64,000 bases of DNA from assembly GCF_963678635.1 (NCBI RefSeq), contig NC_087062.1, forward strand, positions 45,214,395-45,278,394, read 5' to 3'. Below the pieces are notes generated by a model. That model saw only the letters and a program-made list of their open reading frames with translations, had not been told where the DNA came from and searched no databases. Below are positions 1 through 9,949 of this stretch, one piece after another; position 1 is the stretch's first letter, and each line of letters begins with the position of its first letter. The position numbers and the translations under genes are program-made. Origin of the DNA: Symsagittifera roscoffensis. Its lineage: Eukaryota > Xenacoelomorpha > Acoela > Convolutidae.

Positions 1-1865
1 TCCCGAGGATGCAGTCTTCCTCTGTTTGGATCGTACACTGGAAGCGAGAGCTCCTTCACGTCCATTTCGACAAGGAAAACCCTCAGCCTCGTCAAAGACA
101 AGACTAGGTTCTCTGGGTCCACGTGCTGCTTCTCCGTCGCCCTCGTTACCAAGAAGCACAAGTATTTTCCCGGTATCTGCGACGTCGCCGGAGGTAAGGC
201 TGCCACGCCCCCTATCCCTGGTCTTTGCTTCCAAAGGAATTCCACGTTTTTGTATTCTCTCTTAAAATCTGCCGCTAACGCTGTCTTGATGTATTTCGTG
301 CTTTCACGATCTACGTCTTGGATCGTGACACTGGTCTCCTCAGGATCCGAGGTCGTTTCATTCAGCCACTCTAAGACACGCAGGTTCGTCAAGTCTTGTT
401 CGTGAGACTCCTGTTGCTCGTCGTCGAATTCTACCTCGATTTTTGACCAGTCGTCAACCCACTCATCGTCGTGATCATCGACTATGTCAATGTCTTGTGA
501 CACAGTTATTTCCTCTAGACCCACTACTTCCTCCACTATCTTCTTTAGATCTATCCTATCCACTACAAAGTCCTCACCGTAAGGATTGTATTTCTTTCTT
601 GGTCTCATCCCGTCCTTCTGAGGAGTCTGTATGGTGAACGGAAGATCCGGTTCCAAGTTCTTGGGAACCTCTATCTGTTCGGGATCCTGCCAATCTTCCT
701 CTGCGTAGGGTAAGGTGTCATCGTCCGCTTCGATCTGTTCGTTCGGATCCAGGTCCAGCGGTGTATCCGTACCTTCCTCTACGACTTCGTTTCCATCGTT
801 CTTCTCCCTGGTGCCTTTTTCATTGACCTCACAAGCAGGATCCATCATTAGATAATCCCCTTCTTCCATGTCTGCAGGTATACACCAGTCTTCTGTCGAT
901 GGATTGTGTGGCTTTATATTCTCGTAGTGGGCGGCTCGGCCAGTACTCAGTCTATAAAAGCGTCCCTCCTGATGCACCTCTGTAATCATGAAGGGTCCCC
1001 TCCATTTTTTTAGGAGCTTTTTTGTCCCTTTCGGTGGTATAACGTTCTGGAATACCCATACGTAGTCTCCCACCGAGTAAGCATTTGCACCAGCTGCTTT
1101 CTTGTCGAATCTTTTCCTCTGCCTTGCCTGTGCCTGCTGAGTATTTCGTCTACACAAATCGTTCAACTCCTGTTGGCGTCTGATCACATCCCTCACGTAG
1201 ACCTGTGGGGACGTTTTCTTTCCCTCATATTCTGGGTAGAAGAAGGTTAAGGGTAAAGACTTTTCGTGTCCAGTTAGCATCATGTGTGGACTGACTCCAG
1301 TGGTGGAGTGTTGCGTGCTGTTATATGCTCCCATCACCTGTGGAAGGTATCTGTCCCAATCTGTCATGTACCTGGAACAATATACTCTCAGCATCGACAC
1401 TAACGTCCTGTTCTGTCTTTCCACTAAGCCATTCGTCTGAGGGTGGTATGTCGTGGAGTGAGCCTGAGCGACCTGTGAGCGTCTCATAAGCTCTTTCGTA
1501 AGCTCTCCTACGAAAGCTGTTCCATTATCCGATTGAAACGTCATCGGACAACCATGTCTTGCTATCCACGTATTGATCAGGTGGTCGCATGTCTCTTCCG
1601 CCGAGGCAGTTATGCAGGGCACGGCCTCTGCATACTTCGTGAAATGATCTATCATGACCAGCACCTGATTATAACCATTGTCTGTCATGCATATCTTTTG
1701 GTGATCTATTTGCACCACCTCGTTGAATTCAGACGACTCGATCGATTGTAAAGGAAATCGCAACTTCCTTGAATCCTTGACGTGTTGGCATGACAGACAT
1801 GCTGTTACCCATTTCTCGCATGCCTTTTTCATCCCAGGCCACTCAAAGCGCTTCAGGACAGGATC
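1..1865 (-). pseudogene. Element A integrase core and C-terminal tail (Ty3/Gypsy pol), open at the left edge
   Basis: About 621 codons are open without a stop and run off position 1. The segment starts with the cysteine half of the HHCC zinc finger (CEKWVTACLSCQ, near 1800). The core follows, with its three acidic residues visible: D in VVQIDHQK (near 1700), D in FQSDNGTAF (near 1525) and E in HPQTNGLVERQN (near 1425). A basic GPF-like region (KKLLKKWRGPFMITEV) lies near 1000, and a long acidic tail continues to the edge. Integrase joins the reverse-transcribed DNA to the host chromosome. The histidine half of the zinc finger (GHQGIDKVYQ) is in the preceding ORF in another frame, so a shift near 1853-1865 splits the domain. 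The rest looks intact and fairly young. Confidence 0.9.
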
Positions 1866-3745
1866 CTCTGATATACTTTGTCGATCCCCTGATGGCCCAT
1901 CTGATCATGTGACCTGAATAATAGTTCTGTCTGATAGAGTTGCGGTAACACTATCGCGTTATACTTGTATAGGACTCTGTCTTCCTCTCTTCTTTTGCAA
2001 GCCACAATCCCGTCCTTGTTCAAATATAACCTCCCTTCCTTCTGCATGAAGTATTGTCTCAGGATGCGATAACTATCCTCCTCGAGGTCCCCTTTATCCG
2101 GAGAACCATTCTCGATCCACCTTTTCAGGTTGCTTGTCATGCGATCATTTCTCTGCGCTCTTAGAAGGTCCGAGAGTCTGTATCTCGCCTTCAAGTATGT
2201 CTTCATGACCCTCATCTGACTATTTAGCTCGTTGGGCTGATGTGTGTATTCTTCCATCTTAACGCACCAAATCTTCGCCAACGGTTGTGTTTCTTGTTCA
2301 AACGGCTGAAGATCAGTCCTGACTACCTCTTTCTGCGGCAACAGGCTTATCGAACGTTTCGATACCGCTATCGTTTCTAAGTCATCCGCTGCGTTGTCAA
2401 AGACTCTTTCGCTTGGTATTAGGTAGCGATCACTGTCAGGATCCTGGTACACCTCTCTGTCCAGATCCCTTGCCCGAGTTTCCACTAGTAGCGTGTGTAT
2501 CGCTAGTTCTGACAGTTCCGATCCCGAGCTCGAATTCCTGTCTGAATAGGTGTCCATTCCTGAGCTTCCTGAATCATCCGCCGTCGAAGAGGTTGTGCTG
2601 GAGACTGCACCCTCCTCCAGATCATGTCTGTGCTTTCTTTGCATCCATCTGAACTCCCCTGACAAAACCTTTTGCTCTAGGTCCTGTTTCTCATCAGGAA
2701 TTTCCTCGTCTATCTCAGACTCCCCGGACAAATTTCCTTGTCCCGGGTGTTGATCTTGTGATCGCTGGTTCTTCTCATCATCCGTCTCCCCGGACAAATA
2801 GTCCTGCAGCAGATTTTGTTCTTCCTTTTCACCCTCTTTATCCCGGTCCACAAAGGTGACGGTTTTCTTTCGCTTGCTGCTCCCCTGTTCTTTCTGTCCG
2901 TAAGATGTACTGGTTAAAATCTCTTGGGGTATTGAGGATACTAGTTGCTGAACTATTGTCCTACAATCCCTCTCGTTATCTTCGTGCTGTCGTCTGGACG
3001 GCATGATCTTCACCTTCTCACTGACTGTTAGCGATGCCACTGCTGCTGTCCACTCGGGGTCATCTCTGGTCACTTCTCTTTCTAACAATCCACCCAGAAT
3101 CCGCATCACTTGTGGTGTTACTTGCACCGTTTTATCCAATAATGAGAGGCTGCTTATATTCATGCGAGAGAGTTCTTGCTGGACCAGGTTCGAGCGCAGC
3201 AACAAATCCAAGGGGACCGGGTCCTCCTTGGACAGGATCTTTATCTCGGCTGCTTTCTCTACAGGTAACTCAAGGTGCCCTGGAATTGGATGTCCAGACT
3301 TGTCCAACCATCTCGTTAAGGGAAGCGCTTCATAAGTTTCTTTGTCCAGAAACGAGAATCCCTCCTTTATTTCCGCCTGATTGGCCTGCTTCTGCTCCAA
3401 TCTTTCATAGAACTCAGTTTTCTTGCTGAGGCTGTCAGCATTCTGGTGTTTATCACGCATCCTATGTTCGATTATCATATGGTAGCCATCCAGTCTTACT
3501 ATCCATCTACCAATATAACTCTGATCCATCGAGTAGGTCTTCAACCAGGATAACGCTCTGTTGTCCACGCGTAACTTGAAGGGAGCGCTCCCCAAGTATG
3601 CACGGTACTTCTCCACGAAGGTGACTACTGCAAACATTTCTGCTTTTGGTGCGCCATATTTCATCTCTGTGTCACTCAAGACTTTGCTGCCGTATGCAAT
3701 GGAACGGAGAACTGTTCTTCCGTTCCATTCTTGCTCTTGATGCAA
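1853..3745 (-). pseudogene. Element A RNase H, long acidic linker and start of integrase zinc finger
   Basis: This 630-codon stretch begins inside RNase H: YGSKVLSDTEMKYGAPKAE, the thumb-like region, then VDNRALSWLKTY and HQNADSLSK, which are typical Ty3/Gypsy RNase H blocks. The first RNase H block with the DTDAS-type aspartate is missing, because the DNA upstream is deleted. The middle (about 2400-2900) is a low-complexity acidic linker with LSGE repeated three times. The end carries the histidine half of the integrase zinc finger (HDQMGHQGIDKVYQ). The annotated start is only the point after the TGA at 3767-3769; in the ancestral element this was one polyprotein with the RT upstream. RNase H degrades the RNA strand during reverse transcription. 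This copy cannot make an active enzyme. Confidence 0.88.
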
Positions 3746-3747
3746 AA

Positions 3748-3792
3748 TTCCTGAGATGGCTTTGCATCATCTTCCTGAGATGGCTTTGCATC
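3748..3792. repeat. 24-bp direct duplication carrying an in-frame stop at the RT/RNase H junction
   Basis: TTCCTGAGATGGCTTTGCAT occurs at 3748-3767 and again at 3772-3791, with a period of 24 bp (8 codons, frame kept). On the minus strand the spacer between copies supplies the TGA at 3767-3769 that ends the RT reading frame. The duplication sits exactly where about a hundred residues of the RT-RNase H connection are missing. Confidence 0.85.
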
Positions 3793-5344
3793 TGGCTTTG
3801 CAATTCCATGTCAACACTGCTTCCACTGCTTCCGGGTCTGGCCTCACACCATGCCTATCCACCATTCTTCCTAGGTACTTAATCGAGTCCCTAAGGATTT
3901 CACATTTCGATGGTTTGCACTTTAATCCTGCTCTTTTCATGCATCCAAAGACCTCATCGAGCCTATCAATGTGGTCTTCCAGGGTCGGTGTCGCTATGAC
4001 TACGTCATCCACGTAACACATCACGAGATTCCCGTACTTCTTGGTCACTCTCGTCAAAGCCTGAGCCATCAGTCTTTGAAAAGTGGCCGTTGCATTGCAC
4101 AAGCCGAAGGGCATCCTCTTCCACTGGTACAATCCCAATTCGCACGCGAATCCGGTTTTCTCTCTGTCCTTCTTCCGCAGAGGGACCTGCCAGAAGGCAG
4201 AACCTAAGTCCAATGTGGTGAAGAACTTGGCATCACCAAGCTTAGATAGGCTCTCGTCTATTCGCGGTATCGGGTACGCATCTTTTATCGTTACCGCGTT
4301 CAAGTAACGAAAGTCGCAACAAAATCTAAGCTGCCCCCCTTTCTTTTTCGCCATTACTACTCCGCAAGCCCATGGCGATTTCGAGGGTTCTATCATATCG
4401 TATTCAAGCAACATTTCTATTTCCGTTCGGCACGCTTCCGATTTGTGTGGCGTCATTCGCCTTGCGCCTTCCCTATGGGGAACGGCGCCCTCTTCTAGTT
4501 CGATTTCGTGTTCGACGAAATTACAGCAACCGATATCCGCCTTATGTTTTGAAAATACATCTACGTTCCGATTTAGGAGGTCCCGCAATTTTTTGAAATC
4601 TCCCTCACCTATTTTTAAATGTTCTATCTCTGGCAAAACCGGTTTGTCAGATTCTAGTTCATATGACGAGGGGCGTTCCGGAAAATTCGAGCAGCTTGAT
4701 AAGCCGTCGTCCGTTTCGGATTTCATTGAAAACAAATTATGAATAGATTTTAATTCATTAATCCTCTTTAAAATTGTATCTTTATTGGCGTGATAAGGAC
4801 AGTCTTTCACACTATATTTCTTCAAGTTTTGTGTCTCCTCATAGTCGGTCCTCATCGGCAAAGCGTAGCCAAGCTTCTTTCCACGCTGGGTTGAAACCGT
4901 GGTGTCCAGTGTGTTCAACAACACACTGACACACAGTCCGTTTCGCGTTACCGAGAAGCTCCGGCCTAAAGTCACCGAACTCTGACTATTTGGATTCGGT
5001 ACTAAGCAAACCTGTTTACTATCACTTAACGAATTCAAATTTCTCATTCTAAAAATTGCTACCACAGCTTGTCCTGGTTGTAATTTTATTTTTCTATCCA
5101 AGAAAATTGGTACCTTGTTTTCGTCTGTTATTATTCTATTTATTGGTCTCTTAACATACTTTCGGTCCGGGTTTCTAATCCGTATCAGACCGTTGTTCAA
5201 GTCAATCATCACGTCAAAATTCCTGACAAAATCTCTGATCAAGATGAATTGGTCGGCGTCGTCCAGATTCTCTACCACCAGGAAGCTCATCCAAAGATCC
5301 CGTCCTCCCATGTGGAGGACCGTTATTGGTGTTCTTCCGGCCAC
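3767..5344 (-). pseudogene. Element A reverse transcriptase with the end of the protease
   Basis: 525 codons. Residues 1-150 are the C-terminal half of the aspartic protease and its linker. From about residue 270 a typical Ty3/Gypsy reverse transcriptase follows: MIEPSKSPWACGVVMAKKK, RFCCDFRYLNAVTIKDAYP, FTTLDLGSAFWQVPL (first catalytic Asp), MPFGLCNATATFQRLM and CYVDDVVIA (catalytic YVDD). It copies element RNA into DNA. The C-terminus stops soon after GVRPDPEAVEAVLTW, where a complete element continues into the connection domain; here a deletion joins it to the end of RNase H block 1. All visible RT catalytic residues are intact. The start given is a GTG directly after an in-frame TGA, so it is not a real start. 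Confidence 0.92.
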
Positions 5345-5356
5345 GTAGATAGCTCC

Positions 5357-6853
5357 TCAATTGGCGGCGGCCAGTCGGAGATTCGTTGGAATTAGATCTT
5401 CCCGCGTGAAGCCCATTCTTTCCCAAGTTTTTATCGGCATCCCACTCACTACCGCTCCTGTGCCCAGAAGCCCTGTGACTCCGAGTTTTGTTCCGTTGGT
5501 GTCGAGCAGATGTGCGGTCACATCTGCTTCATACCCAATGTGTACTGCGTCTTGTTCCATCATGGCGTCATGGCCTATCCTGCGGACCTTGAGTTCCTCT
5601 TCTCCCAAATAGATCTGCCCCATTTGGTCATCATCTGTTGTTACATAAGTCCTGGTGTAGATACTGATTCCATCCACGTTCAGCATTACTTGATCCGGCC
5701 CATAGACCTCTAGGTAGCGTCCATGAAGTTTCTTCATGCGAGGGCCACCCGTCGTTAGTAGTGCTCGCACAGCTCTCGACTCGGTGCGTGGCTCCACCTG
5801 CCTCAGATAATCTGCATATGTGTCCAAATGCATCAAAGTGAACTCGGATGGTTCACTCAGATTTCTGATCACCTGATGTCCAGCCACTGAGATTATCGAC
5901 TGTATCTTGCTTCCTTGCGGCACCATGCCGAACCTCTGACCGGAGATCACATTAAGCTTCATGCTCAAACTGCTTGGTGCTTTAGTTTCCGCGAACTCCG
6001 TTGCTTCGAAGATATTCAGTTGCTCCTGAAGTTTTTCATTCTCCAGTTCAAGTTTCACTTTTTGTTCGATCTCTTTCGTTACTAGTTCCTGCTGCACTCT
6101 ATTTAGAGCATCCCTCGCGGCTGCCTTATAATCGATCTTGAAGTCGTGAGCCGCAGTTGCTGGTTCCGGCTCACGTGTCTCCTCTATTACCGCTTGCATT
6201 TTCTTTGCCGCCAGCTCTTGAGGTTTATCCTTTCTGCGTGCTTCTGCTTCACTCAAATGTCGAGCCTTGCTGGCTTTCACTCCTGACAAAGCTTCTTCAT
6301 GTCTTGGATGCTTAATGTCTGCCACTGCATCCCAGAATTGCGGACAATCTGATTTAAAATGACCTTCCAAGTTGCAAAAGAAACATCTCGGGCCGAATTT
6401 CGCAATTACTCCTCTCATGAAACCCTCATGGTCCAACTCTGACGCATCTTCGTCCTCGAGGCTAAAGCCTATTGCTTTCATGCCTTGTTTGTAAGCTGGG
6501 CATGCTGACACATGATGGTCCGTTGAACTGCAATTAGCACAAGAGCGTCTCTTGTCCATATCATCCCTCGGTTTGTACCAATTGTTCCCTTGGTTCGCTG
6601 GTCCGTTGTTAAAATTGCCATAATTGTTCTTGTAATATCCAGATCTCGAAGGAGGTTTCAACAGAAGATACTCTTTTGATTTGAGCCTCAACTCCTCCGG
6701 TGTTGGAGCATTGGTTGATAGTGGTGTGTAATGCGTTGCTAGCATCGTACGAAGTTCATCATTCTTCACACCATCGATAAATTTCGAGGCTACGGCCAGG
6801 TCCATCCTTCGGTTTGACTCATCCGGTTGGCTGCGTCTTCTCAGCATTTCCAA
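5357..6853 (-). pseudogene. Element A Gag nucleocapsid (two zinc knuckles) and start of aspartic protease
   Basis: 498 codons. The first part ends the capsid region (FIDGVKNDELRTMLATHY). Two CX2CX4HX4C knuckles follow, CANCSSTDHHVSAC (about residues 106-119) and CFFCNLEGHFKSDC (about 157-170), which bind element RNA during packaging. A short coiled-coil segment rich in Lys, Glu and Leu lies near residues 270-300. The protease flap region is at the end: the active-site loop reads LLGTGAVVSG where the family normally has LLDTGA, so the catalytic Asp is replaced by Gly. TGA at 5357-5359 interrupts the protease; the frame continues unchanged on the other side. Confidence 0.9.
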
Positions 6854-7593
6854 ATCATCGAGAAATTGTCTATCGTTTCATCTTCTCGTTGCCTCCGTTT
6901 CTCAAAGCGCATCATCGCCTGGTACCCCTGCACCCCTGATCCGAAACGGTTTAACAGGATTTCGAAGATTTTCTCAGCAGTGTCACGTTGATATTGCTTC
7001 TTGGCCATGACACAGTTCAGGGCTGTCCCTTCCAAGTTGCTGGTGAGCGCACTGCATTCCTGTCTCTCCGACAAGTCCTCTTCCTCGAAATGCAGCTTCA
7101 TTACCTCTACCCAGGTATCAATACAGCCATCAGATTCGTCTTTGTAGCATCTTGGTTTCTTAAAGACTCTTCTGGACTTCTCACTGCGTTCATTGGTTCT
7201 TGATAACCTTGTCAGGAATGTCTCCAAAGACCTGTTTAGGGGTTCAAATGCCGTGGCCATTGCCGTAGCATCCCTTGAGTGTCCTGCTTGAGTGTCCTCA
7301 CACCTCGTCGAAGGCTCTGTGTGCGGTTCATCCCTGCAAACCGAATCACCGTGAGTGTTTCCCGCTTGGCCCACATGACTCCTCCTCGGGCTTGCATGCC
7401 CCCTGTTGCCGGAATCACCTCTCCCAGTCGCATGTGTGCCTTGCGTTGGTCGTTCGTTCGTTAGAGGTCTGTCTGTTCCCCGTTGAACTTGCTCTACTGT
7501 TCGGGCCCCATGCTCCATTACCCCTTGTGGCATAGCCTGATGAACTGCCCCTGCCTCTAGTGGATCCATACGTCTTCCTCTTTTGATGTTCAT
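6841..7593 (-). pseudogene. Element A Gag capsid segment
   Basis: About 250 codons. The N-terminal third is probably out of frame, because it overlaps the upstream Gag segment at 7415-7593, where the other frame gives a more natural RG- and Ser-rich sequence. From about residue 115 the protein looks like a retrotransposon capsid: CIDTWVEVMKLHF, TSNLEGTALNCVM, FEILLNRFGSGVQGYQAMM and FEKRRQREDETIDNF. It ends at a shift near 6850, and the next frame resumes with DDLEMLRRR. Capsid forms the particle in which reverse transcription takes place. The start is not real; this is one slice of a continuous Gag. Confidence 0.8.
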
Positions 7594-8008
7594 TGAAGTT
7601 CACCCTCGGTTCCCTGCTGGGACTTCCCGAGTTCGGTTCTCCTTCTTTTGGTCCACTCTTGCTGCTTAGTAGCCCATCCAACCTATCCATGATAGCCTGA
7701 GTTCGCCTCTCCATCATCGCGTCTATCTTTGTGTCAAGAGTCCCAAGAGACTGCTCTTGTTGAATTCTTAACTTCTCCATGTCGTCTCTTAAGCGTAACT
7801 CTCGCTGTTCCGCCTCTCTTGTCATTCGCGACAAGTTCCTCGCCATATGTTCATCCGTTCTTTCTTTCAAGCGTTTTTCGCTCCTGCCAACTTCTTGTCT
7901 GTTGCGGTTTATTTCTTCCCTCAGACTCTCTCTTTCAATGTGGACTGCCCTTTCTAGTTCACTCATCCTTATTGACATCTGCTCGTTTTGTTCTCCTAAA
8001 CTGTCCAC
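7415..8008 (-). pseudogene. Element A Gag coiled-coil segment
   Basis: About 198 codons, starting at GTG. Codons in the same frame continue upstream (ALEEALNNIVDSLGEQ), so the segment is internal to Gag. Residues 1-110 are highly charged, rich in Glu, Arg and Lys with a leucine heptad pattern, and are predicted by eye to be a coiled coil. The rest is Ser/Gly/Arg rich (STRGRGSSSGYATRGNG). It is probably an assembly domain before the capsid. The upstream N-terminal ORF ends at a TAG near 8029 in a different frame, and this frame hands over to the capsid frame somewhere between 7593 and 7415. Confidence 0.75.
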
Positions 8009-8028
8009 TATGTTGTTTAAGGCTTCCT

Positions 8029-8943
8029 CTAGTGCTGCCCGTTATCCACGAGTGGCGTCACTAGTGGTGGTGTAACCCTGTCGGTCCCAGGTAGCTTCGT
8101 GCTGGTCGAGATCCGGGCCTTAACTCTCTGCCTCGACGTCTTTTCATTATCTATTTCAGGATCCGCTAACGCGTTGCCTAGCCCTCTGGTTCTACTCTCT
8201 CCAGTTTGTGGCTCTGAACTTGTCCTAATCGCGAAGTCTTTTGACTGGCCCGTTATGTTTGCCTCTTTGCTTATCGTCGTCACTACACCAAATTTGTCCA
8301 TGGTTCCAGTCTCTCTTCCGACGTGTGCCTCATTTTCCTGGATCGAACTATTGAGGCTGATTTGAGATCCAAAGTCCCCTTGCTCCTCTTCATCCTCTTC
8401 CTCCTGGGATTCACCGTCGTTTCCTGCTCCTCCTCCCATGCTGAATGGAAAGATGTTTCCGAAGGTGTTCTTCATTCTTTCTGAGAATGATGATGACGTT
8501 GTTTGTTTCCCAGTTCCTCCTGCCATCATAGTGTTGTCTGTCGGAGATCTCCTAGTTGCCGCTACTTCAGTTGAGATGTCGGACAGTTCCGACATCTCCT
8601 CTCGATCCAATGTCCCGGTGGAAGTGGCAAAATCATGGCCTTGTTCTACCGGAGTAGATTCACTCGCCAGCCTTCTGCCTCTCCCTTCCAGTCCATTTAC
8701 TTCCTGGTTGTCGTTCATGGTATGGTCCGTATTGACCTCCACTTCTAACAGTTCTTTTCGCTCTTCTGAGGTCTTCTGACTTCTCGTTTCAACCATTCTG
8801 CCTGAAACCGTCTCCCCTTTATCGGACCGGGATCGCTTGATCCAATCCACAAAAGGATCGGTCATCGTTTTTCTTGGATTTTCAGGTATGAATTTCCCAG
8901 AGCTATCACCTCGTTTTGGTATCCTTGACTTGTCTAGACTCAT
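8029..8943 (-). pseudogene. Element A Gag N-terminal, low-complexity acidic segment
   Basis: 304 codons beginning with an ATG (MSLDKSRIPKRGDS) that is the first ORF of the element, so this is the likely Gag start. The content is low complexity: Ser/Thr/Glu rich, an acidic run (ESQEEEDEEEQGDF) near residues 180-195, and no recognisable domain. Its position directly upstream of the coiled-coil and capsid segments on the same strand makes it the N-terminus of a long Gag, or a separate small ORF. A one-step frame change near 8029 (TAG stop) separates it from the next segment, which remains open upstream. Confidence 0.7.
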
Positions 8944-9721
8944 TCTCTATTTGTCACTTATTAATGCCTATACTTAACCCGATTGCTAGATACCTTATAG
9001 TTTTATTAACAATAATAATGACACAACACAATAATTTTCACAAGATTCTATTAAATAGTGACCACGAATCCCTGTATGTTATCAGAGTACAGTTTGTATA
9101 AAATTTATTCACACTAACCGATTATCGGTGGTAAGATTTGAAAACTAGCACAATATAATGTTATCAGTCAATTTAAAAGATAGTGTACTCACTACCCAAT
9201 CAAGCACAGTTTATGTTGACTTAAAATCAAAAACAAAAATATATATATTGACAGAATATGAATGTCTCTAAAAAAAACGTATGTGTAATGTACTCTTAGT
9301 CGGTCGCAGTACAATAGCCGAATTTGTCTTTTAAAGAAAAAGCTTTCCCTGCTCGGTGCTGCACCAAACAGACAAAACTTTGAAGGCAGTAATTTTCTCA
9401 AGTAGGCGGCTATTGCACCCACCGAGTACTGTGTTACCTATCTGCCTTCGGACTGCCCGAGCTAGACCTACTAAAATCCTCAGGGCAGTCACTTTTCCCA
9501 AAAACGTATTATGTTACAATCCACACCAATGAATCACGCTCTTTTTAATTTAGACTTAGTGTCGCGAATATCCGAGTTCGGATCTGTTTTGTTTTGGTCT
9601 GGTTCTTATTGAAAGGCAAGTTACCAGTGCAGTCACTGATAGCTAGCCTGTTTGCTAATAACCTAATACCTCTCACTTTTTAGTCTTTCTTTCGTCTACC
9701 TAAGTCCTTTAATAAAATAAT
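8944..9721. other. Upstream leader of element A, no gene
   Basis: AT-rich non-coding DNA between the Gag start and the nested repeat. It should hold the 5' leader, the primer-binding site and possibly the 5' LTR of element A. No boundary can be fixed because the partner LTR is outside the window. A weak primer-site-like string (minus strand, TGGTGTGGATTGTAACA, near 9514-9530) is preceded by a CA but has an extra T. Confidence 0.5.
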
Positions 9722-9910
9722 ACCCCTCCGGATTGGCACAAATAGGACCCTTCCGGACTGGCAGAATCTAGACCCCTCCGGATTGGGACCCCTCTGAGTT
9801 AGTTAATATAAGACCCCTCCGGATTTGGACCCCTCCGAATTAGCAACTATAAGACCCCTCCGGATTCGGACCCCTCCTAACTTTAAAAAATTTGACCCCT
9901 CCGGATTGGG
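9722..9910. repeat. Nested tandem repeat of an ACCCCTCCGGATT word with alternating 25/16-bp spacing
   Basis: The word ACCCCTCCGGATT or a close variant starts at 9722, 9747, 9772, 9788, 9813, 9829, 9854, 9870 and 9895. The steps are 25, 25, 16, 25, 16, 25, 16 and 25 bp, a higher-order period of 41 bp. Further isolated copies lie at 9949, 10592, 11092, 11320 and 11346, and inverted copies (AATCCGGAAGG) near 12436 and 12768. Confidence 0.9.
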
Positions 9911-9949
9911 AAAAGTAGCTTTTCGGAGATTTCCTTCTTTCAACCTATA

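Larger units (their letters stand above)
1..8943 (-). mobile_element. Ty3/Gypsy LTR retrotransposon A, internal region, truncated by the left edge
   Basis: Reading from 8943 down to 1, the minus strand encodes, in order, a long Gag with two CCHC zinc knuckles, aspartic protease, reverse transcriptase with YVDD, RNase H, and integrase with an intact DDE-type core. The order RT-RNase H-integrase is diagnostic of Ty3/Gypsy (Metaviridae) and rules out Copia. From 6853 to 1853 everything is in one frame, broken only by TGA at 5357-5359 and 3767-3769. Frame shifts separate 8943-8029, 8008-7415, 7593-6841 and the integrase below 1865. The element is therefore decayed, or the assembly has indels here. 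No LTR pair can be seen because the 3' end lies outside the window. Confidence 0.93.

Noticed and set aside
1853-1865. Programmed -1 frameshift between RNase H and integrase in element A
   Set aside because: No slippery heptamer is evident, the shift splits the integrase zinc finger, and other random shifts occur in Gag; decay or an assembly indel is simpler.
9514-9533. Primer-binding site of element A
   Set aside because: The string begins TGGTGTGG after CA but with an extra T, its complement lacks a normal T-loop, and there is no second LTR to confirm the boundary.
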